From NCBI GenBank assembly GCA_027493525.1, contig JAOSKN010000002.1, forward strand, positions 538,288 through 602,287: 64,000 nucleotides of DNA, in the 5' to 3' direction. Made by a program: the position numbers and the translations under genes. Each line of letters starts with the position of its first letter. The stretch's first letter is position 1. The stretch is from Planctomycetota bacterium. GTDB taxonomy: Bacteria > Planctomycetota > SZUA-567 > H5-PLA8. Of this stretch, positions 42,805-52,093 are shown piece by piece. The notes beneath the pieces were generated by a model that was not told where the DNA came from, made no database searches, and saw only the letters and a list, made by a program, of their open reading frames with translations.

Positions 42805-43803
42805 TCAATTCAACGCGCCGGGAGCCTGGCCTTCGGCGCGCTTCCGTCGCGCGAAGCGGTCGATCAGCAGGACGGCGGCCAGGCCCACGACCGGCAGCCC
42901 CAGCGCCAGTCCAACTTCAAGGGAGGAAAGGCGCTCCGGCGGCGGCCAGACGGGGGTCGTGGACACGAGCTTCTCCTTCGCGCCGTGTTTTTCGTAAACC
43001 GGGTTCTGGAACGGGAAGATCACCCAGAGGCTGGCGATCAGCAGCCCGTTCATCGCCATCATCGTGGCTTTCTCGTAGCGGTGCAGGACCCAGGAGAGCA
43101 GGCGCGTGAAGGACGTGATCCCCACGAACGCTCCGAGGCCGAAGGGGAGCAGGATGTACAGAATGCCGTCGAGGCTCGGATGAGCCACCGCGCCCCAGAT
43201 CAGATCGTACTTCTTGAGCAGGAGCAGCGTATACGAGCCCGAGATGCCCGGCAGCACCCACGCGCAGATCGCCAGCATCCCGCACAAGAAGATGAACCAC
43301 GGCGCGGTGGGCGTTTCGTTGGGCACGCTGGTAACGACCAGCCAGCCCAGCCCGCCGCCGGCAAGGTACGCCAGCACGCCTTTCCAGCCCGGGAGGCCGC
43401 TGTCGCGCGCCAGCAGGAAGATGCTGCCCAGGACCAAGCCGAAGAAGAGTCCCAGCACCGGTTCGGGGTTCGAGCGCAGCAGAGTGGGCAACGGGATGAT
43501 GCGTGTGCAGAGCAGGATCCCGCCGAGCTGGCCAGAGAAAAGCATGAGCATGAAGCGCCAGTGCACGCGCCCCAGCGCGTCGCGCACCTGAAGTTTCAGG
43601 AACGCGCGGACCACGCTGGCGTCCAGGGAGCGGATCGCGTCCACCAGCCGCGTGTAGACGCCGGTGATCAGGGCCAGCGTGCCGCCGCTGACGCCGGGGA
43701 TCACCTCGGCGATGCCCATGCTCACGCCGCGCGCGAAGAGCCCCGGGAACTCGCGCCACTCGGCGCTGCGCTGAGGCGGGGGAAGGGTTGAGTCGGGGTT
43801 CAT
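42805..43803 (-). CDS. DUF368 membrane protein, polyprenyl-phosphate transporter type
   Basis: 332 residues with about eight hydrophobic segments. The family signature GVSMGIAEVIPGVSGGTLAL near residues 26-45 and the inverted-repeat counterpart AWVLPGISGSYTLLLL near 190 are clear. DUF368 (PopT) proteins recycle undecaprenyl phosphate across the inner membrane for cell-wall and polysaccharide synthesis. Its neighbour, the sugar-nucleotide epimerase 32 bp downstream on the same strand, fits a shared surface-glycan theme. Confidence 0.9.
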   Translation of the reverse strand: MNPDSTLPPPQRSAEWREFPGLFARGVSMGIAEVIPGVSGGTLALITGVYTRLVDAIRSLDASVVRAFLKLQVRDALGRVHWRFMLMLFSGQLGGILLCTRIIPLPTLLRSNPEPVLGLFFGLVLGSIFLLARDSGLPGWKGVLAYLAGGGLGWLVVTSVPNETPTAPWFIFLCGMLAICAWVLPGISGSYTLLLLKKYDLIWGAVAHPSLDGILYILLPFGLGAFVGITSFTRLLSWVLHRYEKATMMAMNGLLIASLWVIFPFQNPVYEKHGAKEKLVSTTPVWPPPERLSSLEVGLALGLPVVGLAAVLLIDRFARRKRAEGQAPGALN

Positions 43804-43859
43804 CGGCGGTTTTCGTTAAGGGTGGAGGAGGTCCGATCCCATGCGCGCCGGCCGCGCGC

Positions 43860-46010
43860 TCAGCCCATCGAAATCCTGTAGCCGAAACGGTGTTCGAGGT
43901 AGATCGCGACGAGGCTCCAGACGACCGCGGCCACGGCCTCGCCGACGACCATCCCGATGAAGAAGTTCCGCGACTCGTTGTAGACTTTCATCCCGCCGAA
44001 CTTGGAGACCATCCATTTCAACAGCCAGCCCAGAAAGAAGGCGAACCAGAGCCGGTCGATGGTCCCGGCCATCCAGAGCACGTACCCGGCCGGATGCGGC
44101 CACCAGAAGAAGAAGCGCCGCGCGACGGTGAACGCCGCCAGGACCGCGCCGCCGACGCCCATCCAGCCCACCATCTTCCAGTCGCGCCGCGCCTCGTCGG
44201 GCCGGTCGGCGTAGGGGATCTCCTTGCCCTTCTCGGCGGCCTCCGCCTCTTTCTTCTCGAAGCTCTTGACCTTCGACATGGTCTTGGCGATGCGGCCGTA
44301 CTCGTCGGAGGGATACGGGTTGAAGAACCAGCCGAACCCGTTCACCCCGCCCTGGGTGTAGGCCAGGTTCAGGAACGAGCCGAAAGAGACGATCAGCATC
44401 ACGCCGACGCCCAGGATCATCCCGCCCAGGGCGTGGGTCATGCGCAGGCCCGCGCCGCGCGAGAGGTGCAGGCAGTTCATGATGTGCGGCATCGGGACCA
44501 GGCGGTACCAGTCCGCGCTGAACATGCGGTCCCAGACGGTCAGCATGACCACGTTCTTTCCGCCCAGGACCGTCGGCGGGACGGCCGCCGAGAGCATCTT
44601 GATCGGGAAATTGGCGAACTGCATCGAGAAGACGCCGGCCTCCGCGATCAGGCGCGACAGCCCCGTCATGACCAGGATGAAGAGGCACACGATCGCCGCC
44701 GCCCAGTACCAGCTTACCCCCACGCAGGAGAGCCAGATCACCGCCCCAAGGAAGCCGAGAACGAAGACGCCCCAGAGGTAGCGTGGATGCACCTCGCCCG
44801 GGCGGCGCTCGTAGGGCGCCAGGCCCAGCGCCTGCCGGAAGGTCAAGCTCAGTTCGGTCCGCGCGGCGCCGAACCCCAGCACCACCAGCATCAGCAGTCC
44901 GCCGGCGCCTTGCGCGTGGTACGACTCGTTCATGCTCGAGAGGCCGTAGGTTGTCGAGAAGGTCATGTTGAGGACCTTCTGGAGGATGTAGAAGATCCAC
45001 AGGCTGAACGCCACTTCCAGCGAGAGCAGGTAGGTCAGGCCGACGATCGACGGATACCAGTGGATATGCAGCGGCCCCATGGCGCTCCAGGGTAGTTCGG
45101 TCAGGTACTTGGCGTGCATGTTCCAATTCATGAGCCGAATTTCCGGCACGTTGGGGATGTAGGAGTTGAGCGCGTTGAAGCTGTGGAGCAGGAAGGTCAG
45201 GATGATGCCCCAGCGCGCCAGCGGATGCGAAAGAAACCCCTTGGCTTGGCCGCTGGGATCCTCCGTCCCGGCCAGCATCGCCTCGGGCACTTGCGCCATC
45301 GGGAACGGCAGGCGTTCCTGCTCCGACCAGCGCCGGTGCAGCAGCGCGGAAACCGAGAACCAGATCCCGTACATGCAGATGACCACGATCAGCCAGAGCA
45401 GGTAGGGCTGGACCCAGGCGGCCCACGGGATCGTCTTGCCCGGCGGCAGCCCCGTATAGAACCACTCCACCGGCCGGGGCGCCGGGTCGTTGGGGTCCGT
45501 CGGGTCGATCGGGAAGAGGCCCGGCGTCAGGTACGGATGCACCAGCGTGGCCCAGTTGTTCTCCGCGCTGGCATGGAAGTTCCCCGCCGTCACGCCGGTG
45601 CTCCAGAAGGCCCAGAAGCCCACCCCGGGAATGGCGTAGACCACGGCGGTCATGACGAAGATCAGCGTCAGGTCCGCGCGGGTCAGGCCCAGCTTGGCCT
45701 TCAGCAGCAGCGCGCAGGCGTTAATGGCCAGGATCAGCGCCAGCAGGTAGACGACCGAGATCATCGGGAACGAGTTGAAGCTGAACCATGCCGACTGCAT
45801 CACGAAATCGCAATAGGGCACGAAAAACGAGAGTCCGAGCAGGCCCAGCAGGCCCAGGAACCAGCCGCGCCAGGTCGCGCCTTCGGCGACGTGCGCTTCC
45901 AAGCCGGAGAGCTGATCGAGCCGGTCCCGGCTGATCTTCGGGCCCTCGCGATAAGAGGGCGCGCTCCGGCCGGAAGGCTCCGGAGCGGGATTGGGAGGGG
46001 TGTCGGCCAT
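43860..46010 (-). CDS. Large polytopic membrane protein, DUF6785-like
   Basis: 716 residues with at least ten hydrophobic segments and a proline-rich N-terminal tail. Recognisable stretches are SAWFSFNSFPMISVVYLLAL, RRWSEQERLPFPMAQVPEAM, VFSMQFANFPIKMLSA and GAGLRMTHALGGMILGVGV. The pattern SEQERLPFPMAQ resembles DUF6785/DUF6784 proteins of planctomycetes and related bacteria, which are thought to be distantly OPT-transporter-like; I am recalling this rather than testing it. A Lys/Glu-rich soluble loop (VKSFEKKEAEAAEKGKEI) lies near residue 580. Function unknown. Confidence 0.7.
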   Translation of the reverse strand: MADTPPNPAPEPSGRSAPSYREGPKISRDRLDQLSGLEAHVAEGATWRGWFLGLLGLLGLSFFVPYCDFVMQSAWFSFNSFPMISVVYLLALILAINACALLLKAKLGLTRADLTLIFVMTAVVYAIPGVGFWAFWSTGVTAGNFHASAENNWATLVHPYLTPGLFPIDPTDPNDPAPRPVEWFYTGLPPGKTIPWAAWVQPYLLWLIVVICMYGIWFSVSALLHRRWSEQERLPFPMAQVPEAMLAGTEDPSGQAKGFLSHPLARWGIILTFLLHSFNALNSYIPNVPEIRLMNWNMHAKYLTELPWSAMGPLHIHWYPSIVGLTYLLSLEVAFSLWIFYILQKVLNMTFSTTYGLSSMNESYHAQGAGGLLMLVVLGFGAARTELSLTFRQALGLAPYERRPGEVHPRYLWGVFVLGFLGAVIWLSCVGVSWYWAAAIVCLFILVMTGLSRLIAEAGVFSMQFANFPIKMLSAAVPPTVLGGKNVVMLTVWDRMFSADWYRLVPMPHIMNCLHLSRGAGLRMTHALGGMILGVGVMLIVSFGSFLNLAYTQGGVNGFGWFFNPYPSDEYGRIAKTMSKVKSFEKKEAEAAEKGKEIPYADRPDEARRDWKMVGWMGVGGAVLAAFTVARRFFFWWPHPAGYVLWMAGTIDRLWFAFFLGWLLKWMVSKFGGMKVYNESRNFFIGMVVGEAVAAVVWSLVAIYLEHRFGYRISMG

Positions 46011-46084
46011 TTGAGCCCTACTTCGATAGCGGCGCGGACCGTATCGCGCAAGCGGAAGCAGGGCATGGGGTTTGGGCCCGGTGC

Positions 46085-46453
46085 TCAGGCCTCCGCCGGC
46101 TCGTAGCTGAAGGTCAGCGGGAAATGAGCCGTTCGCGCCAAGCTGTGCGCCTGATCGACGCGCAATTCGGCTTCTTCGAGGGGCAGGACCGCCACCAGCG
46201 CGATCCCAGAGACGTGCGCGGTGAGCATGATGCGCGTGGCCTCGAAAGGTCCTTTCCTGAAGATCTCGCGCAGCACCGTCACGACAAAGTCCATGGGCGT
46301 CACGTCGTCGTTATGGATCAGCACGCGGTACTGCGGCGCCAGGCGCGGCTTCTCGCTCGAGCGGGCTTTCGGCTTGCGCGCGGGCTTGGCCTTGGGCGCC
46401 TTGGGCGGGGCTTCGGGCGCGGCGGCCCGCGGGAAGTCGGCGCTCCTGCGCAT
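46085..46453 (-). CDS. clpS: ATP-dependent Clp protease adaptor ClpS
   Basis: 122 residues from the ATG at 46453, giving a disordered Lys/Pro/Ala-rich leader of about 35 residues, then YRVLIHNDDVTPMDFVVTVL and MLTAHVSGIALVAVLPLEEA. These are the ClpS N-end-rule recognition residues (NDD-x-TP-MD-FV) and the conserved His. ClpS hands N-degron substrates to ClpA/ClpC. No clp genes are adjacent. The frame upstream to 46588 is probably untranslated. Confidence 0.93.
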   Translation of the reverse strand: MRRSADFPRAAAPEAPPKAPKAKPARKPKARSSEKPRLAPQYRVLIHNDDVTPMDFVVTVLREIFRKGPFEATRIMLTAHVSGIALVAVLPLEEAELRVDQAHSLARTAHFPLTFSYEPAEA

Positions 46454-46626
46454 CGCCGCATTATACACGGGGCGCCGGCGCGATAACCCGGGAACTCGCG
46501 GCTCCGCGCGCGGAAGGCCCATCCGGCGCTTGACCGGAATCCTTGGCTGTGACAGGGTTACGCCCTCGCGACTTGGCATCCCATACACTTACGATCCGCC
46601 GGGAGAACAGGGGGAGGAGCGTTCAC

Positions 46627-47802
46627 ATGGCCAAACCGGAAATCCGCATTGCGCTCATTGGGACGAAGTTCATGGGCAAGGCGCATTCCAACGCCTGGGC
46701 CCAGGTGGCGCACTTCTTCGACCTGCCCGTTAAGCCGGTGATGCAGGTGGTGGTCGGCCGCGACCGCAAGGGCACGCAGGCCATGGCGGATACCTGGGGC
46801 TGGGCCGAGGCCAGCACCGACTGGGAATCGGTCATCGCGCGCAAGGACATCGATCTCGTTGACGTCTCTACCCCCAACAACGTCCACGCCGGCATGGCCA
46901 TCGCCGCGCTGAAGGCCGGCAAGCACGTCGTCTGCGAGAAGCCACTCGCGATGAACGTCAAGGAATGCGAGGCGATGACCAAAGCGGCCAAGGCCGCCCG
47001 GAAGGCCAACTTCGTCTGCTACAACTACCGCCGCGTGCCGGCCGTCTCGCTGGCCCGGCAACTCGTGCAGGAAGGCCGCATCGGCCGCGTCTACCACGTC
47101 CGCTGCGTGTACCTGCAGAGCTGGATCATGGACCCGAACTTCCCGCTGGTCTGGCGCCTGCAAGGGGACGTCGCCGGCAGCGGCCCCCACGGCGACTTGA
47201 ACGCGCATATCATCGACGCCGCGCGCTTCATCACCGGCGAGGAGGTCACCGAAGTCAGCGCCGCTTTCGAGACCTTCATCAAGGAGCGCCCGCTCGGCGC
47301 GATGACCGGCGGCCTCTCGGCCAAGGGCGGTTCCAAGAAGGGCAAGGTCACCGTCGAGGATGCCGCGCTCCTGATTGGCCGCATGAGCGGCGGCGGGCTG
47401 TGCAGCTTCGAGGCCACCCGCTTCGCCCAGGGCCGCAAGAACGGCAACGCGATCGAGATCAACGGCGAGAAAGGCGCGCTGCGCTTCGAGTTCGAGGACA
47501 TGAACCGGCTGAAGTACTACGACGCCTCCAGGCCGTCGTACCTGCAGGGCTGGACGGACATCCTGGCCACCGAGGCCGACCATCCTTACTTCGGGCACTA
47601 CTGGCCGGCCGGGCACATCATCGGCTACGAGCACACCTTCATCAACATCGCCGCTGACGTGCTGGAAGCGGTGGGCAAGGGCGGCGCGGCGCTGAAGAAG
47701 CTTTCGCCCGACTTCGCCGACAGCACCAACACCCAGCGCGTGCTCGAAGCCGCCGAAAAGAGCGCCAAGAGCCGCAAGTGGGTCAAGACCGGCTGCAAGT
47801 AG
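46627..47802 (+). CDS. Gfo/Idh/MocA family oxidoreductase
   Basis: 391 residues with a strong ribosome-binding site (GGGGGAGGAGCG). The Rossmann start IRIALIGTKFMGKAHSNAWA shows the family's G-x-KFMG-x-AHS variant; the EKP motif is VCEKPLAMN, and the active-site stretch includes SGPHGDLNAHIIDAARFITG, with the catalytic D-x3-H pair. This subgroup often acts on sugar or inositol substrates in Planctomycetota. It is a single-gene unit closed by a strong terminator. Confidence 0.9.
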   Translation: MAKPEIRIALIGTKFMGKAHSNAWAQVAHFFDLPVKPVMQVVVGRDRKGTQAMADTWGWAEASTDWESVIARKDIDLVDVSTPNNVHAGMAIAALKAGKHVVCEKPLAMNVKECEAMTKAAKAARKANFVCYNYRRVPAVSLARQLVQEGRIGRVYHVRCVYLQSWIMDPNFPLVWRLQGDVAGSGPHGDLNAHIIDAARFITGEEVTEVSAAFETFIKERPLGAMTGGLSAKGGSKKGKVTVEDAALLIGRMSGGGLCSFEATRFAQGRKNGNAIEINGEKGALRFEFEDMNRLKYYDASRPSYLQGWTDILATEADHPYFGHYWPAGHIIGYEHTFINIAADVLEAVGKGGAALKKLSPDFADSTNTQRVLEAAEKSAKSRKWVKTGCK

Positions 47803-47830
47803 CCGGCGTAACGGCTGCGGGAAAATGAAA

Positions 47831-47862
47831 GCGCGCCGGCAGGGGCCGGCGCGCTTTTTTTT
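47831..47862 (+). terminator. Rho-independent terminator
   Basis: A perfect 10-bp stem (GCGCGCCGGC, 47831-47840, with GCCGGCGCGC, 47845-47854) and a 4-nt loop are followed by eight T residues. It ends transcription of the oxidoreductase gene and, with the A-rich flank to its left, may work in both directions. Confidence 0.95.
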
Positions 47863-47888
47863 CATACTCGGCCGGCTCGCGCGGCCGC

Positions 47889-49868
47889 TCAGAACCACGG
47901 CGGGCGGATCAATTGAGGCCCTTCCTGGCCGCGCAGTTTCCGCGCGGCCGCGTCCCGCGCGTGCATGATCGGATCGTCCAGCGTGTAAATCACCTCCCCC
48001 GTCCCGTAACGGCTGACGAGCTGGAGCAGCCGGCCATCGGGCGCAAGCAGCATCGAGCAGGGCAACAGCGTGTTCACCGAATGCGCCAGAAAAAGACGCG
48101 GGCCGGGCGCTTCGTCCTCCTCGGGATGCTCGGGGTCTTTCAGCGGCGGCGGCTCGGCCTGGATCGCGAACTGCACGATGCCGGCCTGGTGCCGGTGGAC
48201 CGTATAGAGCCCGACCTTCTGGTACACGATCTCGCCGGGCCGGTCCCCTTCGGGGACCGGCGGGAGGGGCAGTTTGCAGGCGAGGGCCGCGAGCTGTTCG
48301 ATGCGGTGATGATCGAAGACGAAGGTTCCCGGGTCCAGCGGCCGGTTCACGCGCTGGTCCTGGACGCGTTCGCGCTCCTGGTCGAGCCGCTCCTCCTCGG
48401 CGCTGGTGACGGGCACGGGGCGCAGCCAGCCCCAGGCGTCGTTGGGGCGCTCGAACTCGGGACCGTGCTCCGCCGCGGGGCGCTCAGGATGGGCCGCCGA
48501 ACTTCCCGGCGTGGCGGGAAACAGGCGCCGGAAGAGCCGCGTCTGGACCTGCCCGCGGTCGAAGAGCGCTTCCACGAGGTATTCGGCGCGCTGTTCGACC
48601 GATTCAACGCCCTGGGCTTTGTAGAAGACCGGCAGGTGGCGCTCGTCGAAGCGGGTCAGGGAGGTCTCGTTCCGCAGGCTGCCCCCGGTGTCGATCTGGA
48701 CGCTCGCCTCGGCCGTCAGCCCCGCCGGCCCCAGCTCGTCGGCGCCCTGGCGGCGGAACTTCGCCTGGATGCGTCCGAGCTGCTTGTTGCGCGCGCGCAC
48801 CGACCAGCGGTACTCCTGGTCCATGTGGTAGGGGAACGAGCGTTCGGGCAACTTGGGCGCCAGGATTTCCAGAGGATGCAGCGCGTCGAGTTCCGCCTCG
48901 CTGACCCGCTCGGTCACCAGCGCGTCTTCCGGGCCGACGCCGGCCTCGAAGTCCATGCGCCGGAGCATCGCGTCGTCGTTGATGTCGAACCACATGCGCT
49001 GGAGCGAGAAGACGCCCTCGCGCGCCTTGGTGCTCGTCACGCGCACGTCGTAGCGGGCGCACTGGTGAGTCTTGCCCTGATGCGAGATCTCTTCGACGCC
49101 GCGGGGCGCGACTTCGAGCAGCACGTAGCCCGAGACCTCGGGTACGAAGAACGACCAGCGCACGGCCTCGTCGCGGCGCGCCTCGCCCTCGGCCAGCTTT
49201 TCCTTGTACCAGAGATGCACGAACTCGATCTCGACCGGCAGGATGCTCATCTTCGCCGGCAGCCCGATCTCGTTCCGGTCGACCAGCTTCCCTCCGCGGT
49301 AGATTTCCACCGTGACGCCGCGCTTGTGAAGGTGCCCGACGAGCCGCTGCGGCACGCCGCCGCTCGTGATCGTGATGTCGTAGGCGACCGTGCGCATATC
49401 CATCGGATTGAGGTACGCCTTGGAGCTGACCACCGAGTGCGTCGTCTCGCCAAGGTTCGTCACGATCGATTCCGTGATCTGGTCCACGCGGTAGACGATG
49501 GGCGTCAGGCGCGAGCCGTTGGCGTTGAGGTAGTCGGCGACTTCCGCAAAGCCCGGCATCATCGTCGCCGGCAGCGTGACCTTGTCGTAGCGCTTCAGCG
49601 ACTGGAACGGCGTGGGGCCGCGGCGGGTAAGGAAGCAGGCGATCACGCTCGGTTTCGGCCCGCCGTCCCGGCTCAGTTCTTCGGGGGAGTATTTGACGGG
49701 CGTTTCGGGCGCGGGGGGTTTCACATAGGGCAGGTCGCCCGAGCCGCCCGGGGTCGGCTCAACGGGGTCCGTCGGCTGGACCAGGGTCCAGACCGCGCCG
49801 CCAAGCAGCGCCGCCACGGCGAGGACAAAGAGGCCGAGCAGCAGGCTCCTCGCGGACGGCAGGGACAT
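47889..49868 (-). CDS. Membrane-anchored exported protein of unknown function
   Basis: 659 residues. One N-terminal hydrophobic helix (SLLLGLFVLAVAALLGGAVW), then a proline-rich spacer and a beta-rich body. Notable stretches are LNANGSRLTPIVYRVDQITE, YDITITSGGVPQRLVGHLHK and WSFFVPEVSGYVLLEVAPRG, consistent with a large periplasmic sandwich domain, perhaps of the LolA or DUF3108 style. The C-terminal 200 residues contain acidic and proline-rich linkers. No catalytic motif is evident. It is divergent from the aldo/keto reductase gene. Confidence 0.75.
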   Translation of the reverse strand: MSLPSARSLLLGLFVLAVAALLGGAVWTLVQPTDPVEPTPGGSGDLPYVKPPAPETPVKYSPEELSRDGGPKPSVIACFLTRRGPTPFQSLKRYDKVTLPATMMPGFAEVADYLNANGSRLTPIVYRVDQITESIVTNLGETTHSVVSSKAYLNPMDMRTVAYDITITSGGVPQRLVGHLHKRGVTVEIYRGGKLVDRNEIGLPAKMSILPVEIEFVHLWYKEKLAEGEARRDEAVRWSFFVPEVSGYVLLEVAPRGVEEISHQGKTHQCARYDVRVTSTKAREGVFSLQRMWFDINDDAMLRRMDFEAGVGPEDALVTERVSEAELDALHPLEILAPKLPERSFPYHMDQEYRWSVRARNKQLGRIQAKFRRQGADELGPAGLTAEASVQIDTGGSLRNETSLTRFDERHLPVFYKAQGVESVEQRAEYLVEALFDRGQVQTRLFRRLFPATPGSSAAHPERPAAEHGPEFERPNDAWGWLRPVPVTSAEEERLDQERERVQDQRVNRPLDPGTFVFDHHRIEQLAALACKLPLPPVPEGDRPGEIVYQKVGLYTVHRHQAGIVQFAIQAEPPPLKDPEHPEEDEAPGPRLFLAHSVNTLLPCSMLLAPDGRLLQLVSRYGTGEVIYTLDDPIMHARDAAARKLRGQEGPQLIRPPWF

Positions 49869-49986
49869 GGCGGGTGGAACTCCTCTTCGAGCGGCCGAGA
49901 CGGTCTATTAGACGGCGCAACGCGGTCTCTTGCGAGCAATTTTGCGCTTCCTGCGCAACGTGCCCGGAATTCGCGACTCAGCGGAT

Positions 49987-49992
49987 TATAAT
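49987..49992 (+). promoter_or_regulatory. Putative -10 element of the aldo/keto reductase gene
   Basis: A perfect TATAAT at 49987-49992 stands 34 bp before the start codon in an otherwise G+C-rich gap. No good -35 box lies at 16-18 bp spacing, so this may be a promoter that needs an activator, or a chance match. Confidence 0.45.
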
Positions 49993-50026
49993 GCCCGTTC
50001 CACCTCACCGCGCGAAAGGACCCGCC

Positions 50027-50998
50027 ATGCGCACGCGCCAACTCGGCCGTTCCGACCTGCACCTCACCACCGTCGGCTTCGGCGCCTGGGCCATCGGCGG
50101 GCAGGGCTACAAGTTCTCCTGGGGCCCGCAGGACGACAACGACTCCATCGCCGCGATCCGCGAAGCCGTCGCGCATGGCGTCAACTGGATCGACACCGCG
50201 GCCGTCTACGGCGCGGGGCACAGCGAAACGGTCGTCGGGCGCGCGCTTCAGGGTTTCAGTCCGAAGCCCTTCGTGGCCACCAAGTGCGGGCGTGTGCTCA
50301 ACGAAGAGCGAGGTCCCAAGGGCGACCTGCGCCCGGAGCACGTCCGCCAGGAGTGCGAGGAGAGCCTGCGCCGGCTAAAGGTGGAACGCATCGATCTCTA
50401 CCAGATCCACTGGCCCGACCCGGATCCCGAGATCGAAGGCGCGTGGGAGATCCTGGCGAAGCTGAAGGAGCAGGGCAAAGTCCGCCACCTCGGTGTCTCG
50501 AACTTCTCGCCCGCTCAGATGCGCCGGCTTCAGAAGCTCCATCCCATCGCGAGCCTTCAGCCGCCTTACAGCATGCTGCGCCGCGAGATCGAGGCGGACA
50601 TCCTGCCTTTCTGCGCCGAGCACGGCATTGGAGTGGTCTGTTACAGCCCGATGCAATGCGGCCTGCTCACCGGCGCCTTCGACCGCGCGCGATTGGAGGC
50701 CCTCGCGCCCGACGACTGGCGCCGCCGCAACCCGTTTTTCCAGGATCCGTCCTTCGGCGCGACGCTGGAACTCGTCGAGGGCATGCGCCGCCTCGCCGCC
50801 AGGCTCGAACTCACCTGCGCGCAACTGGCCTTGGCCTGGGTGCTGCGCCGTCCGGAGATCACCTCCGCCATTGCCGGCGCCAGAAAGCCCGGCCAGATCG
50901 CCGAGACCGCGAAGGCCGGCGACGTGGACCTGCCCGCGGACGTGATCGCGAAACTGGACGCCTTGCTGGCGAATCGGGAGAAGAAGGTAAACCCGTAG
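50027..50998 (+). CDS. Aldo/keto reductase
   Basis: 323 residues from the ATG at 50027 with GAAAGGA 6 bp upstream; the frame further left is not protein-like. The catalytic tetrad is D56, Y61 (DTAAVYG), K86 (ATKCG) and H128 (DLYQIHWPD). Motifs LGVSNFSPAQM and GIGVVCYSPMQCGLLTG complete the AKR fold. It reduces sugar or aldehyde carbonyls with NADPH; the closest-looking subgroup is the yeast potassium-channel-beta/YghZ type. Its stop codon is followed 3 bp later by period-7 repeats. Confidence 0.92.
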   Translation: MRTRQLGRSDLHLTTVGFGAWAIGGQGYKFSWGPQDDNDSIAAIREAVAHGVNWIDTAAVYGAGHSETVVGRALQGFSPKPFVATKCGRVLNEERGPKGDLRPEHVRQECEESLRRLKVERIDLYQIHWPDPDPEIEGAWEILAKLKEQGKVRHLGVSNFSPAQMRRLQKLHPIASLQPPYSMLRREIEADILPFCAEHGIGVVCYSPMQCGLLTGAFDRARLEALAPDDWRRRNPFFQDPSFGATLELVEGMRRLAARLELTCAQLALAWVLRRPEITSAIAGARKPGQIAETAKAGDVDLPADVIAKLDALLANREKKVNP

Positions 50999-51001
50999 TA
51001 A

Positions 51002-51081
51002 CCTGCGATCCGTGAACGGTGAGCGGTGCGTGGGATTCCCACGGCCGTTACAGATTACGGATTACAGAACACGGACTACTT
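51002..51081. repeat. Facing period-7 arrays with central palindrome
   Basis: The left array (51002-51036) has heptads such as TCCGTGA, ACGGTGA and GCGGTGC; the right array (51047-51081) has GTTACAG, ATTACGG, ATTACAG and AACACGG. They face each other around a perfect palindrome GTGGGA-T-TCCCAC (51030-51042). The array lies between the ends of two convergent genes; the stop codon of the PHP gene (51076-51078) lies inside the right array. Confidence 0.85.
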
Positions 51082-51951
51082 CTTCACATAGATCGGCTGC
51101 GTCCAGGCCATCGCCTCGCCCGCGCCGTAGCACTCCAGGCGCACGTAAGTGTACGGGGCGTCGTCGGGCACGTGGAAGGTCAGGTCCGTCGAGTCGGCGT
51201 GCGCGATCCGCTTGCCGTGGTCCACGGAGACGACGATGCGCGAAGCGTTCGGCGCGGCGATGTGAATCGTGCGGCCGTGCACCGCGATCCGCTCGAGCGT
51301 CACGCCGGTGCTGGCGTAGAAGCGTCCGTATTTCAGCGCATCCACCACCGCCGCGACGGTGCGATTGGAGCACTGGACGACGTTCCAGGCCAGCTCCACG
51401 TCCTCGGGCCGGTGGCTGTCGTCGTTCGCGAAGCCCCAGATCTTCCGCCCGCTCGAAAGCAACCGATCCCAGCGGTCGGTGGCCAGCGGCGAGCCCTCGA
51501 GGCGCCGGATCACGCCGTTGTAGATCTCGATCCCCACGTACCCCTGCAGCGCCTCGAGCCGCTCCTGCGGGCAGTGATTGAAGTGCTTCTGCCAGTTGGG
51601 ATGGTTCAGTACCGCCAGTCCGGCCGCGTCCGCGATCGCTTCAAGCACCTGCTGGCGATCGGGGTTCGGCGGGATCTGCGTCTCGGCGTTGATGTGCAGC
51701 AGGTGCGGCCCCTGCGCGCTCACCTCGTTGCCTGGGATCAGGACCATCCCGCGGCCCTTCAATACGGAAGGATCCGTGAGCTTGTCGTGATCGCTCAGCA
51801 TCATGAAGTCGTAGCCGCGCGCGGCGTAGTCGTCGATGACCTCCTGCGGCGGGCGGGAGCCGTCGCTCTCGGTGGAGTGCGCGTGCAGATTGCCGCGCAT
51901 CCAACTCACCGATTCTTCGTTCGAGTACGGGCTTTCCAGCGTGAGCGGCAT
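51076..51951 (-). CDS. PHP-domain metal-dependent phosphoesterase-like protein
   Basis: 291 residues from the ATG at 51951, with GGAGA upstream. The PHP metal motifs are visible: RGNLHAHSTESDG, YDFMMLSDHDKLTD, PGNEVSAQGPHLLHINAE, LNHPNWQKHF and FANDDSHRPEDV. These coordinate a three-metal site in PHP phosphoesterases such as histidinol phosphatase or the RNase AM/TrpH group. The C-terminal 80 residues form a beta-rich domain. The substrate is unknown. Confidence 0.88.
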   Translation of the reverse strand: MPLTLESPYSNEESVSWMRGNLHAHSTESDGSRPPQEVIDDYAARGYDFMMLSDHDKLTDPSVLKGRGMVLIPGNEVSAQGPHLLHINAETQIPPNPDRQQVLEAIADAAGLAVLNHPNWQKHFNHCPQERLEALQGYVGIEIYNGVIRRLEGSPLATDRWDRLLSSGRKIWGFANDDSHRPEDVELAWNVVQCSNRTVAAVVDALKYGRFYASTGVTLERIAVHGRTIHIAAPNASRIVVSVDHGKRIAHADSTDLTFHVPDDAPYTYVRLECYGAGEAMAWTQPIYVKK

Positions 51952-52093
51952 GGCGGGATCTCCAGGTTGGCCTTGGATTAGAATACTTCGTTCGCGGGCC
52001 GGCGCAATCCGCGAGCCGCTCGCGCGGGCTTGACGAACGGGACGCTTGCTGCATCGTGAATTACTCGGAATTCCACCAACCAGGCGCGCGGCG

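Noticed and set aside
43816..45465. A 549-codon minus-strand frame overlapping the large membrane protein
   Set aside because: Arg/Pro/Gly-rich shadow; the overlapping frame has hydrophobic segments and family motifs.
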